Source: Perkinsela sp. pyNocScin1 (taxonomy: Eukaryota; Euglenozoa; Kinetoplastea; Prokinetoplastida; Perkinselidae). From it: a DNA stretch of 64,000 nucleotides. A model generated the notes under the pieces. The model was not told the origin of the DNA and did no database searches. It was given only the letters and a program-made list of their open reading frames with translations. The stretch spans positions 496,001 through 560,000 of the forward strand of contig CAXHTR010000008.1 in assembly GCA_964019655.1 (NCBI GenBank). Reading direction: 5' to 3'. This document shows, piece by piece, positions 43,172-52,008 of the stretch. The translations under genes and the position numbers were made by a program. How positions within the stretch are numbered: the stretch's first letter is position 1; the number at the start of each line of letters is the position of its first letter.

Positions 43172-44209
43172 ATGTTCGAGTCCTCGAAGAAACTGTTTGT
43201 GAGGTTACAAGATGAAATTTGTCAGAAAATTGAAGAAATCGAAGGCACATCTGCTAAATTCCATGCGGATGAATGGCATAAGGAAGATGGATTCGGTAGA
43301 GGAAGGTCGTGCGTGCTGAAGGCTGGAAACGTTTTTGAGCAAGCTGGTGTAAATTGGAGTCAAGTTTGTGCCAAACAGCTGCCCCCGTCGGTGCTAGATA
43401 AATTTCCTGATCTGGTGGGGAAAAAGTTCTACGCGACAGGAATATCCCTCGTGATACATCCCCGGAGCCCTATGTGCCCGACTGTCCATGCAAATTACCG
43501 CTTTTTTCAAGTGATGGAGAGTCATGATGATGGCCACAACTCTAGAAATGTTGCAAAGTGGTGGTTCGGCGGTGGCATGGATTTGACACCCTACTACTTG
43601 TTCGATGAAGATGCGGTCCTATTTCACTCATCGATTCAAAAGGTTTGTGACGAACACAGTTCAGACTTTTTTCCGATTTTTTCCGAATGGGCGGACAAGT
43701 ATTTCTATATCAAACATCGCAAAGAACACAGAGGTATCGGGGGACTTTTTTTCGATTATTTGAGCAATGATGTGCATGAAACTCCACTCTATCGCATCAA
43801 TGATAACTCATTCGAGTTTTCACCAGAGCTACGCTCAAAGTCTGAGAAATTGTTTTCGGCTAGCAATAAAGCGAGTAAACAAATGGACTTTCACGCCATA
43901 TTGATGTTTGTAACTCAATGCGGTGAGCTCTTCTCTCCTGTTTATGATAAAATCATTCGAAGGCGCATGCTGGATTCGTTTTCTGACAATGAAAGGCAGT
44001 GGCAACTATATCGCCGCGGCAGATATGTTGAATTCAACCTCGTATACGACCGTGGCACTGTTTTTGGCCTTCAGACTGCTGGTCGAGTTGAAAGTATTCT
44101 CATGTCATTACCCCCACTGGTAAGATTTGAATACTGCTTCAGCCCGAAACCGGGTTCACCTGAACATAGGCTTTGGCAAGTCCTTAAGGAACCTAGGAAG
44201 TGGTGCTAG
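43172..44209 (+). CDS. CPOX: Oxygen-dependent coproporphyrinogen III oxidase
   Basis: A 345-residue HemF-type enzyme with all main blocks: GRGRSCVLKAGNVFEQAGVNW, SLVIHPRSPMCPTVHANYRFF, KWWFGGGMDLTPYY, FYIKHRKEHRGIGGLFFDY, and the C-terminal RRGRYVEFNLVYDRGTVFGL followed by SLPPLVRFEY. The enzyme converts coproporphyrinogen III to protoporphyrinogen IX using O2. No presequence is visible, so it is likely cytosolic. Trypanosomatids have a late-pathway version of bacterial type; whether this copy is of that type or the eukaryotic one cannot be told by eye. It complements the UROS-like gene at 5859-7169. Confidence 0.97.
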   Translation: MFESSKKLFVRLQDEICQKIEEIEGTSAKFHADEWHKEDGFGRGRSCVLKAGNVFEQAGVNWSQVCAKQLPPSVLDKFPDLVGKKFYATGISLVIHPRSPMCPTVHANYRFFQVMESHDDGHNSRNVAKWWFGGGMDLTPYYLFDEDAVLFHSSIQKVCDEHSSDFFPIFSEWADKYFYIKHRKEHRGIGGLFFDYLSNDVHETPLYRINDNSFEFSPELRSKSEKLFSASNKASKQMDFHAILMFVTQCGELFSPVYDKIIRRRMLDSFSDNERQWQLYRRGRYVEFNLVYDRGTVFGLQTAGRVESILMSLPPLVRFEYCFSPKPGSPEHRLWQVLKEPRKWC

Positions 44210-44277
44210 TGTGAATGCCTTTTTTTCATTTTGACCTATTTTTCAAATTTCTCTCGTTTATTGACTTTTGCCCTTGA

Positions 44278-47200
44278 ATGCATGTAACAGCAGAAAACTC
44301 AGACAACGCTGATTTTTACACATTCGTATCGTTTGACGAAGACGCCGTCTCGTTTGAAGATCATGAAATGTTTACAGCAGAAAATTTACAGCTCAGTGAA
44401 GCCTATCATCTGCGCTCCATTGTGCACTCATCTGTGAATGTTTGTGCGGGAGAAGTCATTAAAGATTCATTGCGTGCAATCAACCGAAAGAGGCACACCC
44501 AGGTTATCAATGGGGTTGTAGGTCTACCGTCTATAACATCTTGCTGCCAAAAGCTTTCCATTGAAAAGTTTCATGCATATTGTTTTCAGGTTGCTGATAT
44601 TGATCAGAGTGGTCCATGTCGAACTGCGTGCTTAAACAAACTTCGTATCTTACATCAGCAATATCTCTTATTCAAGTCATTGAATATTGATATAGAGAAG
44701 GAGATTCTTTCACACAAAGGCCGTACATGGGCAGACTTGCCGCGCTCAAATATCGGAGTGAACGCCAGTAGGTTCATGTCAAGGCATGCTCTTACCAATG
44801 AAATTTCAAGTGCGCTTGGATTTCATACTGATAGTCACCTCAACAACCTATTTGCTGATCAGGCAATATCGCAGATATCTCCCGAAAGCCTTGGCTTGAG
44901 CATCGCTCCAGCCAAGAGAAATCGGTTTCAGAATGACTCTTTCCAACAAGGCAAGCTGAAAAACAGCGATAGTGTTCGTGCCCTTCGAAAATATATACTA
45001 GACTACGAGTCACCGTATATGAGACGAGCTATGATGCGAACGCTTAAAAATGCTGATAAATCGTGCCTGCTAAGGCTGAGCATCGACTATTTCGCAGACC
45101 GCGAGAATGAGTGGAGAAAAATCATGGATTTCATCGACTTTGTCACTGCCGTACGCCCGGGAACAACTTTTTCACTACAGATCTTCGGCGACAAGCTGCA
45201 GGCCTCAACGAGATTCAATGAGAGACTGCAGCAAATTTTTGAGCCATTCTGGAATTTATATACTGGAATGATAGGCTGCGAGAAATATGAGCCTCTTTTT
45301 CATATTCAATCCTTGACCATCGTTTATCCAGACGCCAGCGAATCGGAAGATGATGACATGCTTACTAGTCCACAAACAGGGAAGTGTATCTCTCTTTCCG
45401 ATGTTGCTTATTTCATCTGGCTGAACGTGCAAACTTTGAATGTTCTTCGCACAGCTCTTATCGCGATGAAGTACCCCATAGTAACAGGATGGAAAAATAA
45501 TGACCCTATTCGCTTCTGTGTCTCATGTAGCAATGATATGGACATGGCATCCGTGGCCAGCTCTTACTTACTCGCAGACACGATTTTTCATCCTCGGGTT
45601 TTATCAGTCCATCCGGTCTTGTCCTACTTGATGTATATTCATCAAGTTCCTTTGGTTTTCAGCACTAAAGGTAGAGATCGAGGGTCACATTCATTCGTTA
45701 ACTCACTTTTGAGCATTGGCAGTCAGGTGTTTCTTTGCTCTGATAACAGCTTACAAAAGTATTTTAGTGAGGACCCTCTGCAGGAGGAGTATGATAACGC
45801 AAACCAGATTGGGATGTTTGATGCCATGGATATTCATGAAATGTGCTTGAATAGCTTGCAGCAAACTATCTTAAGTGCTGGTCTCGTTGACTTTGATGCA
45901 GATCAGTCGTTCTATGCAATAAAAGATGGTATAGATACCAAAATTTTAGCAAGCTTGAAAGCTCTTATGACTCTCCTGAAAGGAAGGCGAACCTTTCGAC
46001 AATCCGCATTCGACCGAGAGATGAATTCTTTGAATATTCATAGAACAACAGTTGCTGCTACTTCAAACCATACTAGCCCTCAAGCGAGGCTTAGTGGTCT
46101 CACGTCAAATTGGCATACAAAGTTGAAACCAACGCATATGACCTCTGCTACGCGAGACGCCACTGTCGAAAATTTTCGCAGAGTTGTTATTTTTCCGAAA
46201 TCCTCGAAGAGCTCTCTTGAATACCAAAAGGATTTAGTGATAAGGGAGCCAAAGGCTTTGCTCACGAAACAGCCTCCGTTAGCAGAGATGGTTTATACGA
46301 TGCTCTCCCACGCAATGGCATTGAGAATCAAATATATGAAGGATTTTTACGGAAAAAACTTGATAAACGAAACAAATGGTCTTCCCTTGCTCCCTGTACT
46401 TTCATTCTTGCTTTCTGGCAGCCATACCTTGAGGAATTCGGGAATTCTTCCTCAAAATCAAAATTCGGGGAAACCACACCCATGTGAAAACGAAAGGCTC
46501 GCCTTTGAGAGGGTAGAGGGTGTAAAGCACCCTCGCTTACTAAGTGCACATGGAAGCCGCCAAACAGGCTTATTTGGGTGTCCCATTTGTGCTTCGAGTA
46601 TTCCGTCTCCACAGGAATATTACGAGGATTACACAAAAGTTCGTCGACTAGTCGAGAATCCTATCATGCAGCACTTTTCTATGCGCCGCTTAAACGTGCT
46701 GCACGCGAAATTTGAACTGCATTGTGCATTGAACAAAGAAGCTGAAAGCAAGAAATCACCAACTGAACACCGGGACCTGTACAGAACAGTAAAGGTGGAC
46801 ACACACGTTCACCTTGTCGCAGGAATGACTGCAAAAGAGCTTTTGGATTACATGAAAGAGCAATTTCTATATCATGGGGACGATATCATTGACCAAAAGA
46901 ATGGCACAACACTCGCTTCTCTGCAGAAAGCTCTTGGAATACATGATGTCAAAGAGCTCACAGTCGACTCACTCGATGTTCAAGCTGACCGATCTATTTG
47001 GAAGCGATTCGACAACTTTAATTCCAAGTATAATCCTCTTCGTGAGTCCGCACTTCGCTCCCTGTTCCTCAAATACAGCAATGGTATCAATGGGCGTTAC
47101 TTGGCAGAGATGACGAAGCGAGTTTTCCTTCGAAATATCAGAGATTCGCACACATTCACGGAGTTTCGTGTATCTATTTATGGGCGGAAGTCAGACGAGT

Positions 47201-48261
47201 GGCGAGGTCTTGCGCAATGGTTTGCAAGTAACGGAATGGCGTCTGTCTCCAATAAGTTTCTGATTCAGGTCCCTCGAATATACCACGTATACCGCAAGCA
47301 AGGGGAAATCAGGAGTTATGCAGAGTTTTTAGAGAATATCTTCTTGCCACTGTGGCGCGTGAGCAAAGACCCGATGCTTGATCCTGAGCTTCATCATTTC
47401 TTACAACACGTTTCTGGCTTTGATTCTGTCGACAATGAATCTGAGCTCGATACATTAAAAATTCACGCGGACGACATCCAGAACATATATCCTGAGAAGT
47501 GGGTGAATGAAGAGAATCCGCCGTATTGGTACTGGATGTACTATATGCACATCAATATTCGCTTGTTGAACGGCTATCGTGAAGCAAAGGGACTTTCAAC
47601 GTTCTCTTTCCGGCCACACTGTGGCGAAAGTGGAGCAACGAGCCACTTGATCGATGGACTGCTACTAACCTCGGGAATAAGCCATGGTATTAATCTTCGA
47701 AAGAGTGCCCCACTGCAGTACATGTACTTTTTGAGTCAACTGGGTGTGGCGATATCGCCGCTCTCGAATAACGCGCTATGGCTCGAGTACATGAAAAACC
47801 CCTTCCCATCACTCTTTCGGAGAGGCCTTGCTGTTTCCCTCAGTTCTGATGATCCGCTTGTATTTCACCACACATCGCAGCCACTTATAGAGGAGTATGC
47901 CATTGCATCTAAAATATACAACCTTACGCCGACAGATACATGTGAAATTGCGAAGACGTCAGTTTTGACTTCTGGATTCGATGACTCTGTGAAGAGGAAA
48001 TGGCTTGGCGAGCAATACTACTTCCGAAGTAGCATAGGTAATTCCCTGGGGAAGTCTCACGTTCCAAACGCACGCTGTGCCTTTCGCTTTGAAACATTTC
48101 ATGACGAAATTCGCTACTTGCACGGCCTGCGCGCAAAGAGCAGTGTAGATGAAGAGCCTGATGCCTTCCCTCTCGGAATTATGAATATTGACCAAGAAAA
48201 AAAGTTTTTCAAAATCATAGAGAGTTTACGAAGAACCCCACAGACCACGAGCAAGATTTAA
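44278..48261 (+). CDS. AMP deaminase with N-terminal degenerate deaminase-like domain
   Basis: A 1327-residue protein. The C-terminal half is an intact AMP deaminase: VDTHVHL (841-846, zinc ligands H843 and H845), FRPHCGESG (catalytic H1114 and E1117), and LSSDDPLVFH with D1191/D1192. The N-terminal half (about 265-540) follows the same block order in degraded form: LRLSIDYFADRENEW, FEPFWNLYTG, FIWLNVQTLNVLRTALI, FCVSCSNDM in place of the HCGESG block, and FLCSDNSL in place of SSDDP. The enzyme turns AMP into IMP; the first half is probably regulatory. The protein ends in Ser-Lys-Ile, a possible glycosomal PTS1. It is much longer than the yeast enzyme (about 810). Confidence 0.95.
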   Translation: MHVTAENSDNADFYTFVSFDEDAVSFEDHEMFTAENLQLSEAYHLRSIVHSSVNVCAGEVIKDSLRAINRKRHTQVINGVVGLPSITSCCQKLSIEKFHAYCFQVADIDQSGPCRTACLNKLRILHQQYLLFKSLNIDIEKEILSHKGRTWADLPRSNIGVNASRFMSRHALTNEISSALGFHTDSHLNNLFADQAISQISPESLGLSIAPAKRNRFQNDSFQQGKLKNSDSVRALRKYILDYESPYMRRAMMRTLKNADKSCLLRLSIDYFADRENEWRKIMDFIDFVTAVRPGTTFSLQIFGDKLQASTRFNERLQQIFEPFWNLYTGMIGCEKYEPLFHIQSLTIVYPDASESEDDDMLTSPQTGKCISLSDVAYFIWLNVQTLNVLRTALIAMKYPIVTGWKNNDPIRFCVSCSNDMDMASVASSYLLADTIFHPRVLSVHPVLSYLMYIHQVPLVFSTKGRDRGSHSFVNSLLSIGSQVFLCSDNSLQKYFSEDPLQEEYDNANQIGMFDAMDIHEMCLNSLQQTILSAGLVDFDADQSFYAIKDGIDTKILASLKALMTLLKGRRTFRQSAFDREMNSLNIHRTTVAATSNHTSPQARLSGLTSNWHTKLKPTHMTSATRDATVENFRRVVIFPKSSKSSLEYQKDLVIREPKALLTKQPPLAEMVYTMLSHAMALRIKYMKDFYGKNLINETNGLPLLPVLSFLLSGSHTLRNSGILPQNQNSGKPHPCENERLAFERVEGVKHPRLLSAHGSRQTGLFGCPICASSIPSPQEYYEDYTKVRRLVENPIMQHFSMRRLNVLHAKFELHCALNKEAESKKSPTEHRDLYRTVKVDTHVHLVAGMTAKELLDYMKEQFLYHGDDIIDQKNGTTLASLQKALGIHDVKELTVDSLDVQADRSIWKRFDNFNSKYNPLRESALRSLFLKYSNGINGRYLAEMTKRVFLRNIRDSHTFTEFRVSIYGRKSDEWRGLAQWFASNGMASVSNKFLIQVPRIYHVYRKQGEIRSYAEFLENIFLPLWRVSKDPMLDPELHHFLQHVSGFDSVDNESELDTLKIHADDIQNIYPEKWVNEENPPYWYWMYYMHINIRLLNGYREAKGLSTFSFRPHCGESGATSHLIDGLLLTSGISHGINLRKSAPLQYMYFLSQLGVAISPLSNNALWLEYMKNPFPSLFRRGLAVSLSSDDPLVFHHTSQPLIEEYAIASKIYNLTPTDTCEIAKTSVLTSGFDDSVKRKWLGEQYYFRSSIGNSLGKSHVPNARCAFRFETFHDEIRYLHGLRAKSSVDEEPDAFPLGIMNIDQEKKFFKIIESLRRTPQTTSKI

Positions 48262-48353
48262 AGTTACAAGATTTCTATGGCATCTAGATGCTGTGTGAGT
48301 GTTTGTGCAAGATATCATGTTGTTCACACAGACAGCTTATCTAAGTTCTTTCC

Positions 48354-48357
48354 CTAG
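48354..48357 (+). promoter_or_regulatory. Candidate trans-splice acceptor upstream of Fip1
   Basis: CTAG at 48354-48357 ends a pyrimidine-rich stretch (TTCTTTCCCTAG) seven bases before the chosen ATG. It decides the Fip1 start codon. The call assumes trans-splicing, which follows from the kinetoplastid assignment. Confidence 0.45.
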
Positions 48358-48364
48358 ACTTTTG

Positions 48365-48613
48365 ATGAACTTTGAAACAAATGCAAAGGCTGCGCAGGGT
48401 ATGATTCCGAGCCTGCCGGCCCATTCGCTCGCAAAGGAAATGGGCCCAGAGTCCTTTGGCTATGATGAAGCGAAAATCTCTAAGAAGCCATGGAGTGCTT
48501 CCAATGGACCGGGCCGACTGGATGATTACTTTAATTACGGTTTTGATGAGCATACATGGAAGATGTATGTTCACCGCCAGAATATTGCGCTGAGTCAAAA
48601 CTATCCGGCGTGA
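48365..48613 (+). CDS. FIP1: Fip1-type polyadenylation factor subunit, minimal
   Basis: An 82-residue protein from the ATG at 48365; a pyrimidine tract and TAG acceptor-like site (TTCTTTCCCTAG, ending 48357) just upstream favour it, while an in-frame ATG at 48317 would add 16 residues. The core DDYFNYGFDEHTWKMY is the Fip1 motif, preceded by KKPWS. Fip1 links poly(A) polymerase to the cleavage and polyadenylation complex. Yeast Fip1 has 327 residues, so this is reduced to little more than the motif. In a kinetoplastid it would help couple 3' end formation to trans-splicing. Confidence 0.85.
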   Translation: MNFETNAKAAQGMIPSLPAHSLAKEMGPESFGYDEAKISKKPWSASNGPGRLDDYFNYGFDEHTWKMYVHRQNIALSQNYPA

Positions 48614-48764
48614 TTGGGGAGTGTCTGTTTTTTATAGTGACGAGGCACAAAGAGGCTGTGTCTGGACAGGCAAGGTAGCTGGTCTCCTTTTTGGGTCTAC
48701 ATGTTTACTGTAGTTGCACACACCTTTGTTGCCATTTCATAAGCATTCATAGAATACCGATGAT

Positions 48765-50636
48765 ATGGCGAAAAAATTAACAAAGAAGCGCTCGAGATCA
48801 CAGCCTTTGCAGTCTGAGTCCACAAATCACGGAGTATCACTTCAAGAGCAGCGCAAGAATGCAGCTTTTGAGTTTGAAAAACTTGGCCTTTGTAGTCAGC
48901 TTGCCTCTACGTGTGCACGGGTGGGCTGGGCAGTTCCATCGAACGTTCAGCGACATTGTATCCCGCGAATCCTCGTTCCGTATGACCAAAACTTTGACAG
49001 AGGAGGCAGTACTGTGGCATCCCCGTTCATGTTCGGGCTACAGGCACCTCCTGGCAGCGGCAAAACCGCTTCATATGTTCTGCCCATTCTACATCACTTG
49101 ATGAACTCGAAAACGATGAGCCAGACGGCTCTACAGTCATCCGAGTATCGGATAGCCCCAAGTTCTCTCTTGCACTTTTTAAGCACACTCATTATCGCAC
49201 CGACAACAGAGCTTTGCCTACAAATTTACAATCAGATACTGCTTTTCGGCGAATCTGTGCGCATAAAAGTAGGGTTGCTCGTTGGTGGAGGCGCTCGAAA
49301 GGGCTCTGCGAAAGGCAACTTGAGGGAACAGCTCGGCATGATACAAGACCGGACTGTGCACATTATCGTTGGTACGCCTGGTCGTGTGCAGTACGTGCTT
49401 CTCGATAGTGCAGTTACCATGGATGGTCAGAATGCACTGAGTGATTTAAGTGATTCATCCTCCGAGGATTCTGCAGCAAACGTACAAGAATCTATTCTCA
49501 AGAACATCCGATTTTTTGTCTTTGACGAGGCTGACATGATGGCCCACGAGAAATCGATGATGCAAATCATTGATCGTCTTCTGAGGGAAACAGTGCATGC
49601 GCAGCATGCGCTTATCACATCACAAACTCTTAAAAATGAAAAGGTGCAGCCGAATGTGCAGGCGCCAGGCCTCCCGCAGCTCACGACTTTGCTCGTCAGT
49701 GCCACACTGAAGCATTCGACTATGAACTCGGCATGGACATCATGCTTGTGTGCGCTTAATGATACGAATGAGCCCCAGAGTAGCCACTCAGAGGGTGTGA
49801 AACCATTAAAACGCATCGATTTCGCCGTTCCAGATTCTTATCAGAGCTTTCAAATAGTACCACCCATACCCGAAACGTTCATCGCCAATGATACTATGTC
49901 GCTGGATGCCCTGAGCGCGACCTCCTTCAACAAGTTTATTGATCAGCAATTTGTTGTCGTTCCGCATCATGTCAAGCTCATACATTTGTACGCCATGCTT
50001 TCACCTTCCTCCGAATACGCGATAATGCGATCGAAGGGTGCCCAGAAGAAAAAGACAATCGTCTTTTTTAATTCAAAAATGGAGTGTGAAGTAGTTCGCA
50101 CAACGTTGCAGTTACTCGGGCTTTCGGTATGCTCCCTCCATTCGCTACAATCACCCCAGCAGCGCTCAGATAGCCTTTTTTCGTTTCAGATGGGTGTGAG
50201 CACAGTTCTGCTGACTACTGACGTCTGCTGCAGGGGTCTTGATATTGCGGCTGTCGACTACATCGTACACTTCGACATTCCACATTCCATCGACCGCTAT
50301 GTGCATCGAATTGGTAGGGCTCGTCGCGAGTCAGAGGTGCATGGCAAAGAGCGCATCGCCAAAGACAACGCCGACGACAGTTCTATGCACGGGAGCTCTA
50401 TTCTTTTTGCAACAGAAAAAGATGAAGCGGCACTTCGCAAGCTTGAGAAGAGCATTGATGGAATTATGAAGCGCAATGCGAATGGTGACAAAGCGTGGAA
50501 GCTGCACAAACGCAAAGACATAGATGAAGATGTTATTTTAAGACATCTCGACGTTGTTCTACAGGCGCGCTTGAAAGCTGAAGAAGCATTTAGCAATGAA
50601 TTCGAAAAAGAAGACGTGCAGGTTCAGTTTATGTAG
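48765..50636 (+). CDS. DEAD-box RNA helicase
   Basis: A 623-residue helicase with full motif set: a Q motif (FEKLGLCSQL then VPSNVQRHCIP), I APPGSGKTAS, Ia IIAPTTEL, Ib VGTPGRV, II VFDEADMM, III LLVSATL, IV IVFFNSKMEC, V TTDVCCRGLDI and VI HRIGRARR. Charged inserts lie after motif Ib and between domains. No accessory domain identifies the subfamily; a role in rRNA processing is the most common one for such proteins, but it is inference. The C-tail is charged and helical. Confidence 0.95.
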   Translation: MAKKLTKKRSRSQPLQSESTNHGVSLQEQRKNAAFEFEKLGLCSQLASTCARVGWAVPSNVQRHCIPRILVPYDQNFDRGGSTVASPFMFGLQAPPGSGKTASYVLPILHHLMNSKTMSQTALQSSEYRIAPSSLLHFLSTLIIAPTTELCLQIYNQILLFGESVRIKVGLLVGGGARKGSAKGNLREQLGMIQDRTVHIIVGTPGRVQYVLLDSAVTMDGQNALSDLSDSSSEDSAANVQESILKNIRFFVFDEADMMAHEKSMMQIIDRLLRETVHAQHALITSQTLKNEKVQPNVQAPGLPQLTTLLVSATLKHSTMNSAWTSCLCALNDTNEPQSSHSEGVKPLKRIDFAVPDSYQSFQIVPPIPETFIANDTMSLDALSATSFNKFIDQQFVVVPHHVKLIHLYAMLSPSSEYAIMRSKGAQKKKTIVFFNSKMECEVVRTTLQLLGLSVCSLHSLQSPQQRSDSLFSFQMGVSTVLLTTDVCCRGLDIAAVDYIVHFDIPHSIDRYVHRIGRARRESEVHGKERIAKDNADDSSMHGSSILFATEKDEAALRKLEKSIDGIMKRNANGDKAWKLHKRKDIDEDVILRHLDVVLQARLKAEEAFSNEFEKEDVQVQFM

Positions 50637-50732
50637 TCTGTCTGCTCTTTCCTGGAGTAAATACTGTGTCCTCGCTATTTTCCTCTGACTCATAAATCAT
50701 TTTTTTTATTCAGCTCTTTGGGCCTCACAGAA

Positions 50733-50750
50733 ATGCAAACTGCACTATGA
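50733..50750 (+). promoter_or_regulatory. Upstream ORF overlapping the nucleoside monophosphate kinase start
   Basis: ATG at 50733 opens a five-codon frame that stops in TGA at 50748-50750, overlapping the main ATG at 50747 in another frame. An acceptor-like CACAG ends at 50730, so it would be in the mature leader. A 13-base copy of AAACTGCACTATG is shared with the gene at 52001. Confidence 0.5.
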
Positions 50751-51406
50751 CGCAGAATCCAAAGTTCGTCTTCATTATGGGTGGCCCTGGCTGCGGAAAG
50801 GGCACAACTTGTGAGATTCTTTCTAAAGATAATAAAACCTCCGTTATCAATGGAAAATCGGCCAAATTCATTCATTTATGTGCTGGCGATCTCTTACGAA
50901 ACGTGGCCTCAGGTGAGTCACCGGGCACAGATCTTGAAGTGCAAGAAAAGGTAAAAAATCTCCTGAAGAATGGTATGATCGTTCCATCGGAGATCACATT
51001 CCAGCTCATGAAAGATGAGATTACTAAAAAAGAAGAAGCAAAACCTGACGGGGTGGAATATATTTACCTTCTTGATGGCTATCCAAGGAGACGCGATCAG
51101 GGCGATTGGTTCGAGCATGCCTATGGCCCTGCATACAAGGTCATACATTTGAGTTGCTCCTTCCCTGTGTTAGAGCGGCGGCTAATTAGTCGGCAATCTG
51201 CAACCAAGCACGTCGCCAAGGGAGGGTCCCCTCGTTGTGATGACATTCCAGCCCTTGTCCACAAGCGCATTCTTGTGCACGAACAGGACTGTCTACCCGT
51301 CATAGAGAGCTACGAGGCAGAGAATCGGCTACTCACGATTCGCTGTGATAACAAGAACATCGACGAAGTGGTGCAGGCCACTCGTGAACTAATCCTACAG
51401 CAGTAA
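50747..51406 (+). CDS. UMP-CMP/adenylate kinase-family nucleoside monophosphate kinase
   Basis: A 219-residue kinase. The P-loop GGPGCGKGT is at 12-20, the NMP-binding LCAGDLLRNVASG and LLDGYPRR blocks follow, and the short lid is typical of UMP-CMP kinase-type proteins. The lid part (KGGSPRCDDIPALVHKRI) keeps the R-x-D-D and K-R pattern. The enzyme would transfer phosphate from ATP to UMP/CMP or AMP. A short upstream reading frame overlaps its start (50733-50750). Confidence 0.85.
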   Translation: MTQNPKFVFIMGGPGCGKGTTCEILSKDNKTSVINGKSAKFIHLCAGDLLRNVASGESPGTDLEVQEKVKNLLKNGMIVPSEITFQLMKDEITKKEEAKPDGVEYIYLLDGYPRRRDQGDWFEHAYGPAYKVIHLSCSFPVLERRLISRQSATKHVAKGGSPRCDDIPALVHKRILVHEQDCLPVIESYEAENRLLTIRCDNKNIDEVVQATRELILQQ

Positions 51407-51478
51407 AAAGATTGATTCGTAAATTTCGTATCCAAAAACGTACTTTTCCTCTTAAATTGTAGAAATTCTACTGAAATA

Positions 51479-51841
51479 ATGCGTATCGAATCTGTAAATT
51501 CGATCTTGTCATACTCGGTGAGCATCTGCATTTTTTCTGCACTGGCTGGGGTACTGCTTGTAATTTTCGGTACGTTATTCCGCAGCGAATCGATCACGTT
51601 TGCAGTACTTTGCGTTAAACACGGCTGGGATCACTCTGTCAAGAGTCAAGCGTGCATGAACGCGGCCTATGCTTACTTTTCATTGAGTGGGGTGACCCTC
51701 TTGACCGCTGTCATTATGCAGCGATTGGGCACACACCTGCGACGACAAGAGCTGAAGAAAACGTTCCGCTCCGTTACAGTCAAGGACCCCTTAGAGAAGG
51801 AGGCTCTGAGCAATTTTGATGGTGTTTCTCAATTTCAATAG
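51479..51841 (+). CDS. Small two-helix membrane protein, possibly VMA21-like
   Basis: A 120-residue protein with two membrane helices (about 11-33 and 61-84) joined by a loop with two Cys residues (Cys-Val-Lys-His and Ala-Cys-Met). The second helix is followed by a basic stretch (LRRQELKKT), so both ends face the cytosol. Size and plan recall VMA21, the V-ATPase assembly factor of the ER, but there is no sequence signature to fix it. Treat the VMA21 idea as weak. Confidence 0.65.
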   Translation: MRIESVNSILSYSVSICIFSALAGVLLVIFGTLFRSESITFAVLCVKHGWDHSVKSQACMNAAYAYFSLSGVTLLTAVIMQRLGTHLRRQELKKTFRSVTVKDPLEKEALSNFDGVSQFQ

Positions 51842-51987
51842 GGCTCAATTTGCTGATTTCCTATTGAGCAGAGGGACGGAGTGCAGGTGAGTGCTCTGTA
51901 TCGTGTAGAAAGTCTCAGTATTTTCCCGCTGGTATGTTTCAAAGTAGAAAAATCCCATCTTCCGTTATCATCATTTGGGAATTATCA

Positions 51988-52008
51988 ATGAAACTGCACT
52001 ATGGATAA
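51988..52008 (+). promoter_or_regulatory. Upstream ORF overlapping the start of the basic protein gene
   Basis: ATG at 51988 opens a six-codon frame that stops in TAA at 52006-52008, overlapping the main ATG at 52001. The 13-base sequence AAACTGCACTATG (51991-52003) is identical to that at the start of the kinase at 50747. Two nearby genes thus carry the same leader end. Confidence 0.5.
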
